Shown: positions 21,292-34,500 of the stretch, one piece after another
Layout: each line of letters opens with the position of its first letter
How positions within the stretch are numbered: the first letter of the stretch is position 1
Assembly: GCA_963855995.1 (NCBI GenBank)
Contig: OY979730.1
Span: forward strand, 4,413,341 to 4,477,340
Direction of reading: 5' to 3'
Source: Muricea muricata
Lineage: Eukaryota; Cnidaria; Anthozoa; Malacalcyonacea; Plexauridae
DNA length: 64,000 bases
Position numbers and translations under genes: made by a program
Notes under the pieces: generated by a model
Databases searched by the model: none
Told to the model about the DNA's origin: nothing
Seen by the model: the letters and a program-made list of their open reading frames with translations, nothing else

Positions 21292-24200
21292 GGATAAAGC
21301 AGACGACAAGGTTAACCGTGTGTTCCTCGCTTTGGTACAACTGTATCGTTTCCTCAACTGAGCCTGACATCATTTACCAGCAATGTTTATATCCACCTGA
21401 CGTGCATGTGATTTCTGCGGTCAACCATGAAAACCATACTTGGAAGTGCTGATCTGCATTTAGTCAAGTTTGAAGTTCAGCAATATTATACCATAACTGA
21501 GCATCCATCGCCTTAAAAAAACTTTTAATTTGGTAAATATTTTAGTAAAAAAAAAAGACAGCTAAAAATGGGGGACCACTGTGCTGGTGAATTTTGTAGT
21601 AAATATTCATCAGCTAATCATGCAAGGAAGTTACCGTACATGACAGCTGAGATACAATACAATAAACTAATCACGAGTCAAGTGTCTTGACAATTTCTTA
21701 AAGTCCTTCTTTGTGTGAGCCAACGCACAAAATTTGCCATTAGTGTCCTATTAAAGCACTTGTCTTCCCTTCGGAAAGACAAGTACTTCTGTTATTCATG
21801 TACAATTATAAAATTCCGAAATTTAGTGATTGGGCGATATACAGGCGAGATGAGATTGGATTGAAAGAAGCCGAGTCATCTGGCTTAAACGAACTATACC
21901 GCACGAGTACAGAAAATAAAATGGAATCCTTTATTGGAGAATTATAAGCGCTGTATGCGCTATACCTTTGTCCTTCTTGTTATATTAATTTTTTGTCAAG
22001 TTTTGCAATAATTTATAATAGAAATTCTGCAAAATCAAAATATTGGCTAGATGCATGATGATATAGCTGAACGAGATTATATACGGATTTTGTTTACACA
22101 GCATTTAGTTTACAAGGATATGCTAATAATGGTCTACTCCTAATGCGAAGGAGTTAAAGCTATCGAGCTACTACAGTAGGTTGTATAGCTAATTTGAATG
22201 TAGAAATGGTGCATGTTTTATACAACCTGGTGGATAGATGAAGATTGACGTCCAGAAATCTCTAGTAGTGAGTATGATTTTCTTACTCATTCCGTTATAA
22301 CAATCTCATTTGCAAGTAGTATTATTTGATATTTTTATAGACTACATGAGTATTGATATTTCATATTAGAATGTTAGTAGTTGTGAATTGCAAAATGAGG
22401 AACTGAAACGCACTGTCTATGTGGAAGTGACTGTCAAAAACCGAAAAGATATTGTGCTTTAACGATAAAGAAAGGTGACCATCACGCGGTCATTGACATA
22501 TTTTACTTGGCAGCCATGTTTTTTACTCCAGATGCCACAGTCATCTTAGTGAAATAAAGGCAAAATAACCTCGCTGTGTTCTTATCAAATATTGACACCC
22601 ACCAATTTATGAATATCATTGCCACTTTAATGTGTTTAAATTCAAAGTAAATTGAGTTGCAGTGATACTTGCTTTATAGTAATCAGTGCACGGCCAGCTA
22701 ACTTCTGGTAAATATTACTGTAGACAGTGCGCAGTTTCACATTCTGGTGCATTTTCTTTTGAACTAATCTTTTCCCTTGACAAAATAGGCATGCACCCCA
22801 CCCCTTCAATTAATGTTGAAACTATGTCATGTCAGGAACGTTTTATAAGTTACAACAAGTTACAACATTGAAATTGGGGTCCAGGGAAGAGATTCCAACC
22901 AAAATGTACGGTTTTGGTATTTTTTTAGAGTTTACCGGATTCTACTAAGTTCACACCGACGATTTAGCCACGAATGGTTTTGGTGTCCAAATACGAACAC
23001 CGTACGAAATCTATTAGTTTATATCCTGCAAAGGAGATAACTACATTGTATCAGAAACTGGAGCAAAGATCGCCTGTGTAAACGGGCCATATAAACGTCG
23101 AGATATAATCAAAACATGCAGGTACCTTGGGAGCTCAGTGTATAACTTTATATTGAAATATATATTATTTGAAACATAACAGTTTAAAATACTCAAATTT
23201 TTATGCCTTTGAACCGTGTTCAGCAGCACTAACCAATTGATGCAGTTTTGATGTACCTTTTTATGGAGACATACTGAAGACACTGGTGCTGGACTTTGGT
23301 CTGATTTTTTGTTCTATAACGCATCTCTCTTTCTTTGAAATATTTACAATGTTAATTCACAATGTTATTGTAAATTTACAAATTCATTGGAAATATTTTC
23401 AAGAACGAGGATTGCGTAAGAGAACGGGGAAAAAACTTGAGTCCGTAAAAAGTCCATATACTTGTAGACGTTTTTTGGAGACTGTTACGGTTTAGTTTGA
23501 GCGTGGTTGTGCCTTAGCCTTAGCGGGTCCCCAACCCCAACCCAACTTACCAACAAAATTCATTTCTGCAACGTTCGTTGTTTCCTTCAGCATTGAAAAC
23601 GTATAAACTGATAATTTTCAACAAACATTTTATTAAATATACGGCTCTACGAGACTAGGCGAAATTTCTTGAAAAATTAAGCAGCATTTAGAACGTATCA
23701 CTTCAAAGAGCTTTGGAATTTTTGTCCAACGAAGCAACATTACATTTTTTGGAACTTTCATTACTGGCAAAAATGTCACGGTTTATCAAAAAGGCATATG
23801 ATAGTACAAATGCCTAATTAGTGAATAAATACTACTGGGTTTGGTTGTACGAGAGGTGTTTTTCTCAAACTTTCGAATTAAACTTCAGTCGAGTTAATTT
23901 AGCTCCATGCATAGACAGGGCCGTGGCTAGAGCGTTAATTGGGGGGGGGGGGTGTATATTCATATATTCGTGTTATGACCAACTAATTTCTTTTGAAATC
24001 GGTTGTCATTAGGCTTAATTTCAAAAGAAATTAGTCGGGCATAACACGAATATATGAATATACACCCCCCCCCCCCCAATTAATGCTCTAGCCACGGCCC
24101 TGTGCATAGAGTTATTAAGAACCCAATTTAACTTCACATTTGGATTTGAGACAACAAATTAGATTCAAGATAACAATGTGAAGTTAAATTAACTCCTTGA

Positions 24201-24688
24201 AATTAAAAGTGAAGCGAGTTTAATCAATAACCCTGCTGTCATATATTTTTATGCCTTCCTGTGGTAGCTAAAACAATCACTATCCGGTGGATAGCGCTAC
24301 CATGAACCTTTCGTACAACTGACCTCTACTTTATTGGATAATGAAAACTTCGCTTTATTTTGACTTTGGCAGTTCGGTAGCGCGTGTCAGTATACACTAT
24401 CATAAATAGAGAATGTCAGAAAATATTCAATTGCATAACGAAAACTTGCTTTGCATAAATTTCAACGCTGTGAAGTTTCGAAAAGCCTTTTGAAGTGATT
24501 CTCAACTAATAAGGTCTTAATTTAAGTTTATCCATAAATAGATTAAAGTCATTTCTGACAATTCATAAATAAATCTAAGCCAACTGTGTTTAATCACTAT
24601 ATAGACACAGCAGTACTTTTTTAAAAGTTTAAATATTGTAAATTGGATGCATTAAAGAAAAATACGTCAAGTACGTGATTTGAATGAC
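21292..24688. other. Intergenic region between the receptor and SYCP2-like genes
   Basis: The receptor's 5' end faces right into this stretch and the 3' end of the SYCP2-like gene enters from the right, so both genes run in the same direction. No exon could be supported. The stretch should hold the receptor promoter near 21,300-21,500 and the SYCP2 3' UTR near 24,500-24,688. A small hairpin (CTTGTCTTCC...GGAAAGACAAG) lies near 21,760-21,795 and a MITE at 23,916-24,102. Confidence 0.6.
23916..24102. mobile_element. Non-autonomous hAT-type MITE with 8-bp target-site duplication
   Basis: Inverted ends CAGGGCCGTGGCTAGAGCGT and their complement, then mirrored G/C runs and ATATTCATATATTCGTGTTATG arms. 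The 8 bases TGCATAGA occur on both sides (23,908-23,915 and 24,103-24,110), a clean target-site duplication. CAGGG ends with 8-bp duplications are the known hAT signature. There is no transposase. The clean duplication and matching arms suggest a fairly recent insertion. Confidence 0.87.
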
Positions 24689-27600
24689 TCACAAAGATAT
24701 GCCAAGCATCGCTTGAATACGACGTTTGATGTTTTCGAATTCTTGCTTTTCCTGATAATAATATATAAATTGGTATTGGTAGCGTGTTTCAATAAATTTG
24801 TAAAAATGGGCGGCAAACCCTGCAGACCAAAAACACGACTATAGAAAAGTTAGCATCACCGTGATAACACTTACAACTTCTTTCGCAGCTTGATCGCGAT
24901 ATCGTTTCAACTCCTTTCGTAATGAATCATAAAACTCCATCTGCATGATAGAAACGCAAAATGAGAGCAATGTAGGCACATTATACTCCAGCTTGTGTCA
25001 CACTATAGAGAATGGACCACCTAAGTAGAGTTTTATCTCCGCACGAATGCTGCATTACCCTTGCTATTACTACATACATCCTAGCCATTCGTTTGCATTT
25101 TCTGGGAATACGAACGCTGCGTGGGCAGGCTGGTCCCAGCACAGTACGCGCCCGAACTGATGGAAACAAGATGCAAAAATGTCGTGCGGCCCACAAAGTT
25201 TTAACTGTTGTTAACAACATTGTTCACCATTGTTAAACCTGGATTAGCCTGCAATCAGGTTCAACAATGCTGAACAATATTTTTGGCAATATTGAAAAAA
25301 TGTGTGCAGCATGCGCAACATTGTTCAATGCCGTTTTCGTCAACCCTGAACAGGTTGTTCATTTTTGCTGTGTAAACTGCCTAAATATAGGGTACTACGT
25401 TGCACTGTTGCACGAGTGGCCTTGTTGTTTATTTCCTATACTGTAGGATGTGCTTTTATTCTAACACTAACCGTAATCTCATTATTTAGCCCCCCCCTCC
25501 GCCCTTTCAAAAAAGCCCTACCCCTCTCTCATAAGCCCCCCCCCCCTATTGAGTGAAAAATGAAATAAACCCCCCTCTCAAATAAGCCACCCCCATAATA
25601 TATATATACTATATGTCGTTATATTATATATTATGTTGTTATTACCATATATATTATGTTGCTATATTGTTGATATAAATGATGTTGTTATAACAATAGG
25701 GTTGACGTTCGCGGGCATAAATATGTTTTTGGCCCGACTTAGAATCATTTTAGCCCGAGCGTAGCGAGGGTTAAAATGAGCTCTGAGGAGGCCAAAAACA
25801 TATTTATGCCCAAGAACATCGACTCTATTACTATTATAATAACTTTAAAGGCCTTTTAACGTTTAACTTTGACTATGTTTTTCAAAAAAACAACTACACT
25901 TAAATGGCTTCCGACTATTTATACATTGGCTATCACGTCAGCGGGCTAAAATGTATTTTAGCCCGCTGATTTGTTTATTTTAGCCCGCAAAATACGTCAC
26001 AATGCTCGCTAAAGTTATTATAATATATAATATATACTGTGTAATGATTTTGAGTTTATTGCAGTTCAAAGAGACAATCTCCATCGCTGTTTTTTTGGAT
26101 GAATGAATAAGCCTCCCTTTCAATTACGCCCTTCCTCTCCAATAAGCCCCCTCCCCTCAAAAGGTCCTGAAACTGAATAAGCCCCCCGGGAGGCTAAATA
26201 AAGAGAATACGGTATCCACGAAATCCCTTCGTTTCAAAGTGCTAGTGCTACATTAATACGACCAACCACGTACCCTCCAAGCCAAATTGTCCACACCAAG
26301 TGCTGAACTATGCACTCTCCACGCTAGAGGAAAAGCACTTTCGCACAGCGGCTTAAAATACATCGCTTTCAATGGACAAAAGTTTAAAGAAACATAAACA
26401 GAAAAATAGTAATTCGGCTTTCAACAATATCTTATTTACTGTAATTGTGACATACTTGTTGCGACTGTTCAGCGTCCTCAATACTTTTAAAGGTCTCAAT
26501 AAATATTTTCTGTGTTTTAATGATACCTCGCACACTAACAAAGTAAAGAAACAGTAGTGATAATTTTAACTTGGATATTTTAACTGGAACTTATCATTAA
26601 AACTTAAGCTCAACTTCTTTTCAGAAAAGAAGTAGAAGCGTACGAACGAATGTACTTAATTAATTTTAGCGTATAGTATTAGTTTTGAGTTTAAGGTGTG
26701 GTTCCATTTTAGAGAAAAGGGTACTTTATTGGAGGGAAAACCTTGAGAAAAATATTCGGGCAGCTAAACTTGTACTCCAGTACATAGAGTAGGCCAGATT
26801 GTGAGGTATTTACCATTTTTCATGTTCCTTTCTTTGAGTCGCTAAATCCTCCAGGTGGTTCTTCACTTGAGTCTAAGTAATAAAAGGTATCAAGAAGGTG
26901 GATGTCTTTACATTAGATAGGTATATACATGTAAGCCTGTCAATAAGCCCGGCTGACAACAAGATTGTAGCACACCTGCCAAGACTTTATTAGTACTCAA
27001 CACAGTGTGTAAATGATTCCAGGCCAAAAAGATTTCAGGCCGTCCGAAAAAGGAACATGGCTTAAATGCTTGAATGCTTAAAAGTGCATGAAAAAGGTAC
27101 AAATCCTTGTTATAGGTCGATAAATAGTCATTCTCAATTCATTTCGTTTTCTAATGGATAATCGTGTCGTTATTGAGAAGAACAATGTTATCACTCATTG
27201 TGACGGTGCACCAATTTCCATAATGACGTTTGTCGACTTCCCAAATCATGTTGGAAGTGTAGCACGTCATTTATAGAGGTTAATGAGCATTTCATTCTGA
27301 CATTATCTCATGCATTTGAGGTTATAGTATATATTAAGAAAATTTCTATTTGAAATTTTGACTTAGCACACCTAACATACACGTTCGAACTCAGGTGATC
27401 AAAAACTGCATTATCATATATCGTGCATAAAAAGAAATTGGCTGTGGTATGGTATAATCAAATCATCTATATACATCACGGTTCACATGTTACCAATTTA
27501 CTCCCAAAACGCCTAGTAAGCATCGTATTCTGATTCATACATATACAGTACCACATACACAACTGTACTTACAAACATTTCATTTTCAATCTGCTGTTGT

Positions 27601-28563
27601 CTGTTCATGATCTGCCGATCTTCGTCCATGTATTTATTCATGCGATTCTTAAATTCATTCATAAGTGCATTTCTTTTGATAAAGTAAAAAATGATCAAAA
27701 TCAAATACGGTTACATAACATGATGCTTATACACAAACGAAATTCTGCAACCATTCACACAAACAAAAGCAATGGTGGCAAAATATAATGCATTTTCCTC
27801 TCCATAAGGTACCCCATTTCGACAAAAGAAAGAGCCAAGCAAAAGTAAATCAACCTTTAACCGTGATCAATCGAACGTTTTGTTTTATGTTTATTCACAT
27901 GACGTTTGGGACGTCATGCTTTGTAATTACACGTTTTCTCACTTATTTTAACTCTTTATGTCATTTGAAACGAGTCGAAAGACCTTTTTAATAATGCTTC
28001 ATCGTTGTTTCAAGTTTTTATCATACATCTGTCTTACTAAATCGAATTATTCTTGTAAATCGCAATATCCTAGACAAGCAAACTTCAACTATTTGGGTGA
28101 GCAAACGTCAACAATTGTTATCACAAAACATGACGTTTACGCGCCTAACACAAAGCGTTTGATTGGTCACGATTAACGGTTGATTGGTGGTTAATGCTAG
28201 TATGAAATTATTTAGCTTATTGTTAAAGTGGATCGTCCTGGTCAAGGACTCAGGACCGTCTACCTGAATAGCAAATATAAACTAATCAATTAATCATAAG
28301 GTGTACCGTCTTGAGGATTGTTTCGACCAAATTTCTTCACTTTTTGCGGAGACAAATTTCATGGTCGCAGCGGCCATTTGGGTCACGTAGTCTTGTCTCA
28401 GCTGTTGTATCAATACAATTAACATAATAACAAAAACACAAAGCAACACGACAAAAACTATTCTTTATGAAGTAAAATATCAAGACATATAAAAATAAAG
28501 AGTACCTTCACTGTTTTTCGCACTTCGTTTCGTAAATTTACGAAAGACGTTCGCATTTCGTCG
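24689..28563 (-). other. SYCP2: SYCP2 C-terminal coiled coil
   Basis: Exons with heptad-like helices: MRTSFVNLRNEVRKTVK, MKFVSAKSEEIW, MNEFKNRMNKYMDEDRQIMN, HLEDLATQRKEHEK, KIFIETFKSIEDAEQSQQ, MEFYDSLRKELKRYRDQ, and the end QEFENIKRRIQAMLGISL then TGA. The last line matches the vertebrate SYCP2 ending (RRSLQSML). In SYCP2 this helix forms the SYCP2-SYCP3 heterotetramer. The acceptor at 26,535 gives phase 2 and rescues the join from 26814..26872. Confidence 0.85.
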
Positions 28564-31500
28564 CTACAGACAACAAAGAGACGATTAACAAAATACGTCA
28601 AAGAAAGATAATTTTTGATTTCTTGGTATTAGACTGATACACGTTAAATCAAGTGGACGACAAAAATTTGAAAAATATTTTACATATCTTTATAAAGAAT
28701 TCAATTGAAGGAAATTTTGACCCACAACATACCCCACATAACTTGCATCATCAGCTTCGACACCTTGCGACATATCTTCGCCATCTGTACCATCATCATC
28801 ATCTTCATCGTTTTCACGTCTTTCCCTTGAAACTGGCAAATTTTAAAACACTATTTATTGCTGCTAAAAGTCTTGGGCGGTTGTACGATGCTCGGACAGC
28901 GCCGTGAACTAGATGGTAGGTGTTTTTTGAAGATTTTGCTCATATTGCCTGGATTAAAATTTAGTCTAACATGGCAATTGTCTATTGGGAAACAAAATGT
29001 TCAATTTAGAAATACTAAAGTTTAATTTGTTTGATCGATTGAAAAAATCGCTATATATCCTTCATGCAACTGGACCCTCATTTTGATCTAAACCTTAAAA
29101 AAATTGGCACTAAGATTTAGCTTCATGGTATTTGAAGAAGAATTTTAAAATTATTAATAAAAGCATTTGCATTTTTTCATGCACCGCCCAAATCCATTTT
29201 ACATTAATTCTTAACCTCATTACATGTAATAAACTATAAGTAAAAATCAACTCATCCCATTTGCAACATCACACATACTAACATGTACAGTGTTAAAAAT
29301 CCAAGATGGCGGAAAGCTCACATGTTTCAACCAAAATATCCATGCAAAATGTGCAATTTAAGGCTTTTATCATTCAAATTGAAATTTCATTCAATCTGCA
29401 TTCAGGATGATATTATCCAGCCCTTACTTTTGCGTCTTTTTTGAGCAGTAGGATGTTCTGAAGATCGGAATAACTTCTTCGGCTGTATTGGAATAGACTT
29501 GTTATCGCCCGGAGTCTTAAACGCATCAGCAGCATAGTCTTCACCATCCAATTCGTCAGCAGAGTTGTCAAACGTTTTTCTGTGCTGCTGTGCCTTCGAC
29601 TCTTTCATGGTAGACCCTCAAAGAGCAAATCACACAATTTTTTCAATATTTCAGAATCATAGGCTTCTTTGTGTAGCGATAAAAAAGTACAATTTATTTT
29701 TAAAAACATGATGCTAAGGGGACTATTAAAGAGGCATGGCCCCAAAAAAGCGGACATTAACATATTAATACTATATTCCATTCAAGAAGACAAAGAATTT
29801 GTAAGAATAAATAACTAACTTCTTCTTAACGGTTCCTCTTTTTGGGGACACCGTGGATTACGATGCATGCGCTTACTCACAACATGGATCGTAGACTACG
29901 TGAAAGATATAATCCAAATTTTTAACAATATCTTTGTCAATCATATCATAGCTACTAGAAACCCTTTTCCTTTATGGACTGCTCGAAGTCTAGTATTAAG
30001 GATCTGATGGATATGTCCCTGCTTTCCTCGACTTCTTTCCTTTCGAGACTGCTCGCAGTCTATATTGGAATTGCTTGTTTGCAACTGGATGATACATGCA
30101 TCTCATTGTTCCTCTCAGGTTACAGGCAACACTGCTCTTCATCAAACCAGAAAAAACTGGAGGTCGCGTCTATTGCAAACAAGCTGATTGTACTGATGAT
30201 TTTTTAGGGAAAAACATTGTTGAAATAACGTTTTACAAAATGTTTAAATCTTGTTCACGCTCCACTTGACGAATAGATAATTTTAGACGACCATTTAAAC
30301 ATTATTTAAACACTATATCCAAACTATAGTTAAAACAGTTTGTGAAATATTTGACACTTTGTGAATTGGATATGTTTAAATGCACTTTATCAGTCGACAC
30401 TGCAGGCACAAACTAGTTCGTGTAGATAGGTATAGGCATGATCCATTTCACCTGACTTGAACTTACCATCAGCTTCCCGAGTTCCCTTTCTTTTCCTGCT
30501 TCCCTAAGCACAAATACGTTCAATTCAAAAACAACACTTCACCAAAATTATCGTTTCACCATCTATTTAACAAACTTTGTCTTGCAGAGTCTTAATTTAA
30601 CCAAATATTAAAGTTTCTGATTCAAAGGTTTCAAAATTCATTAACTAGGATGTACAAGAATAAACTAATATCGTATTCTGTACCTGGGTACTCGACCGAG
30701 CTGGTTGAGAACGGGAAAATAACTTGCCATCTTCTTCTGAAGATTGATGCTCTCCCTACACCATGAGTAAAAAATGCTCTCATGCCTTAGCCTTGAAAAT
30801 TTTATTGAGTTAACCACACCTAAAAGGCTCATTGTCATATATGCCTCGTTAAATCGCAATCCATAACCTATAACCCAGTCCATCTCAGACCCACAGTTTT
30901 CTTCAAATTTCAAACAATTTTTACTTATCTATCATGCTTTACCTGTAACCTAGGAGTGCGCTTATCTAAAAAAGAAACAAAAAAATAAATCTTAGCCAAT
31001 TGATTACATTGCAAACTAAAGTGGAACTATTGTCAAATTCTTTATCATTGTCCTTTATAAGAACTTTTGCCTTGTTATTTTAAATCTTTTTGTTCCCACG
31101 CTTTGTTCCGAAAGATGTAACGGGACGCAACTTTGATCAAATATGCAGCCGTAATGATTTAGAAAATACTTTGTCCATTACGTTTATTTTTGAATGGGAT
31201 ATTTTCCAAGTTGTGAAATCAAGATACACACTTATGCATGGTAAGTCCCTCATCAGTTTCATTTCTTGGAGATAACGTGGAGATAGTTTTATGAAGACAA
31301 TTATACAACTTGGTGATGAAGTGTGGACGACGAGCTTGATGCAGCTTGATCACAAACTTGCATCAAGTCAGTAAAATCCACAACTTGCATGAACTTTGTA
31401 GCGTGTCTACCCGTGTAAATGTTTTCATGATTTACATATAAAACAAACAGAAAAATCTTGCAGAGCAAGTGAGACCATGACAACCTTTTTGTTATATTAT

Positions 31501-34500
31501 TCTCATCCACTTATATACTTGTTCTAACACATTTACCACCATTTTGACTATCGTACCATCAGTACTTTGATGTCCTCGACGTGGACTACCAGATGACTGC
31601 ATAGCAATGCGTCCAAAGTGTCGACACCTTCGTGTTACTCTTCCTCCCGGTGTTTCGTTTCGCACATCACTCTTCGCCGAGCCCGGTGTTTCATTTCGTT
31701 GATCGTAAGATCTTTTCTTGCTGTTTCCGGTTTTATCAAAGAAACCTGGAAAACGAGTATGCATCATAAGAATACATATACATTGTAAAATTCATGAAAG
31801 TTTACAAATTGAATACTAACTGAGAAGCCAGGATGTTTATAAAAGTTAACAATACTGATCACAGTATAGGAGATGGACAGTAGGGCTACTAAGCAGTGCA
31901 ACACGGCGCCCTATTATCATGCCGTTCACTGGCTGTACCCAGCCAGTTCAGTGTTCTTACCATAGATATCTCATGTACACTAGATAGCGCATCTGCATAT
32001 CAAAAGTGAAGCCAAAAATCTCAGCGGTATCCCCCCATTGCAATAGGCGGCGGCCATATTGGTCGTTCCCACTCGTCAAAAAAATGCTTCAGAAAACACG
32101 ATACTTTTCTGCATTTGTGTGTTAAATAGTTTTATGTGCATAAAAGAGGCCTTATTGTTAACTTTGTCCATTTCCGCTATACAAAATAGACAAATTATCA
32201 TGCTCCGTGTCAACTCCGTGGGAACGACCAGCGCCTGCGATCTGGCTTCAATTTTTGCCTGCCCACAGTGTGGGATGCACCATCTAGTGCATATGAGATA
32301 TCTATGGTTCTTATTGGCCAGAAAATGCAATTGACTGGCTGGCATAATGGTAATGGGATGTCTAATGAGATATGCGTGGACACACATATTTCAAATGAGT
32401 GGCCCTGCTGTCCATTCTCTATAGCTACTGTGATATTGACTGACGTTCTAATAGCACGCTAATGATGCGTGGGATTGCGCCCATGAGGAATAAAGCAAAG
32501 AAGTGAACTCATTTAAATCAGCTGCTCATATTCCAACTAGTACATAAACTATTACAAAATGCTGTTGTAATCTTGTATGGAAATTTCAATACTGCACATT
32601 TCACCCGAAGATTTTTTTAAATTTGCCAGAATCACCGAGAATGAATTGATAATGCTGATTCGATCAAATGCTAAAAATGTGACAATTTATAATGATACAA
32701 ACCAGTTTGTATTTTAGCTAAATCAAGAAAAAGGTCTGGCAATTTATTTTCTCACTGTTACCTAGAGCATCGTTTCTTATTCGTCTTTATGATAAAAAGT
32801 TTATCCTGGGCTGCGCACTAGCTTTCTTTAGTAAACATGCTGATTATGCTTTCACGTGGAATCTTGCTTAGTTGTGACAAATATAACTTTTCTTTCAGTC
32901 ATTTTCCTTCGGTGTTCCATCAGCATTATATTTTTGTCTCGACTGACAATTTCTATTTCTCGACTATTAATTTTTATTTTTCGACTATCACTTTCTCAAC
33001 TTTTACAACTTAAGGGAAACTTTAAAAATTCAATACACTTTTGTCAGATTTGGCTTGCACTACATACATGCTTCAAGAAAGTCCTTATTCCGCTGGTTTT
33101 TGTTGAATGAAGACCTACAATCTTGGACAAAATTGTTGAGACACATGAACGATCATATGTCATATTCGTAGTGTTTGTATAGTTCTATTTGCCCCCCCCC
33201 CCCCCCCACACCCCCCAATTCCAATGTTGTTGTGATGATACCTATGCTTCGGACATGCGGCTGTCGAATTATGTCAACATTGAACTGGGGGAGGGGGGTT
33301 TAGAATAAAAATTGTGAGCATTTAAATCAGTCGAAAAGGGCACGCGTATCTTGTCTTCAAAATTTCAATGTGTCTCAACAGGTTTTGTCCAAGATTGTAG
33401 CATTTCAAATTTCAATGCTACTACATATTTTCTCATGATCTTCACGAGATCTAGATTTATTCATATTAGTACTGTATCTCCTAGTCATACTGGCAGAAAA
33501 GCACAGACGTACCTGAGTCAAAGGAGCGAGGCGGTTTTCCTTTTGGCGTTTCAAACCTCAGCGGTTCATGAGGATGATACAAATGTTCTTCTCTAAATGA
33601 ACTTTGTCGTCGTTTGCTTGTGCTCCTCTTTCTTCCATCACTGCCGTCTTCGAGTTCTTTTTCCCACTGTCCAAGATCAATATCTCTTGATGATTTCGAA
33701 TAATTCTGAAATGTTTAGCACAATTATTTGCATAGTACAATTTAGAATTGCTACAATCGTCACGCTGGCAACACTGCGCAACACAAGAAGGCGCAGCGCT
33801 TCGCCTTGTTGTGTCGCGCTAAGTGTTGCGAGCGAGTCGCTTGTAGCAAGTTTAAAGGGAAATGGCAACAAAAATTTTTATTGTCTCATTTGAAAGAGAT
33901 TCTACAATAATATATGGAAGTCTATCACAAAATTTTTATATCCGTTTTACTTCGGGAGATATTTTTACCTACATCATCGAACTGTCCGCCATCTTGGATT
34001 ATTTTTCAACCTCATTGACAATGTTTTAGTGACGTCACAACAGGGATAAGCGATTCAAAGCTTCTTCTAAATACCTACCACCAACAAAATATTTGTAAAA
34101 CCTTTTCAGACCGTGCTAAAATCAGAAACACTTACTATGTGTGTGGTTATTGCAGGAGATTAATCATTGTGTCCTAAGAAAAAAAATGATGGCGGACAAC
34201 TAAAGATTTTAAGTCAAAATATCTCCCCAAATAAGGCAGATATAAAAATTCTGCAATAGACTTCTAGGTATTGTTTTGGAGTCTCTTTCAAATAAGACGA
34301 TAAAATTTTTTTGCTGCCATTCCCCTTTAAAGGTTTTTTACACGTACGTGCACGCACGTAAAAGTTTAAACTCTTCTAAGTAGTTTGTATTTAACAAATA
34401 GAATCAGTAAAGTATACTGACTCGTAGGGAATGAGTTCTCTCCATCAAAACATTTGTTCATTTCAAAAATAACATTGATATTGATTTACATCTTTACGTG

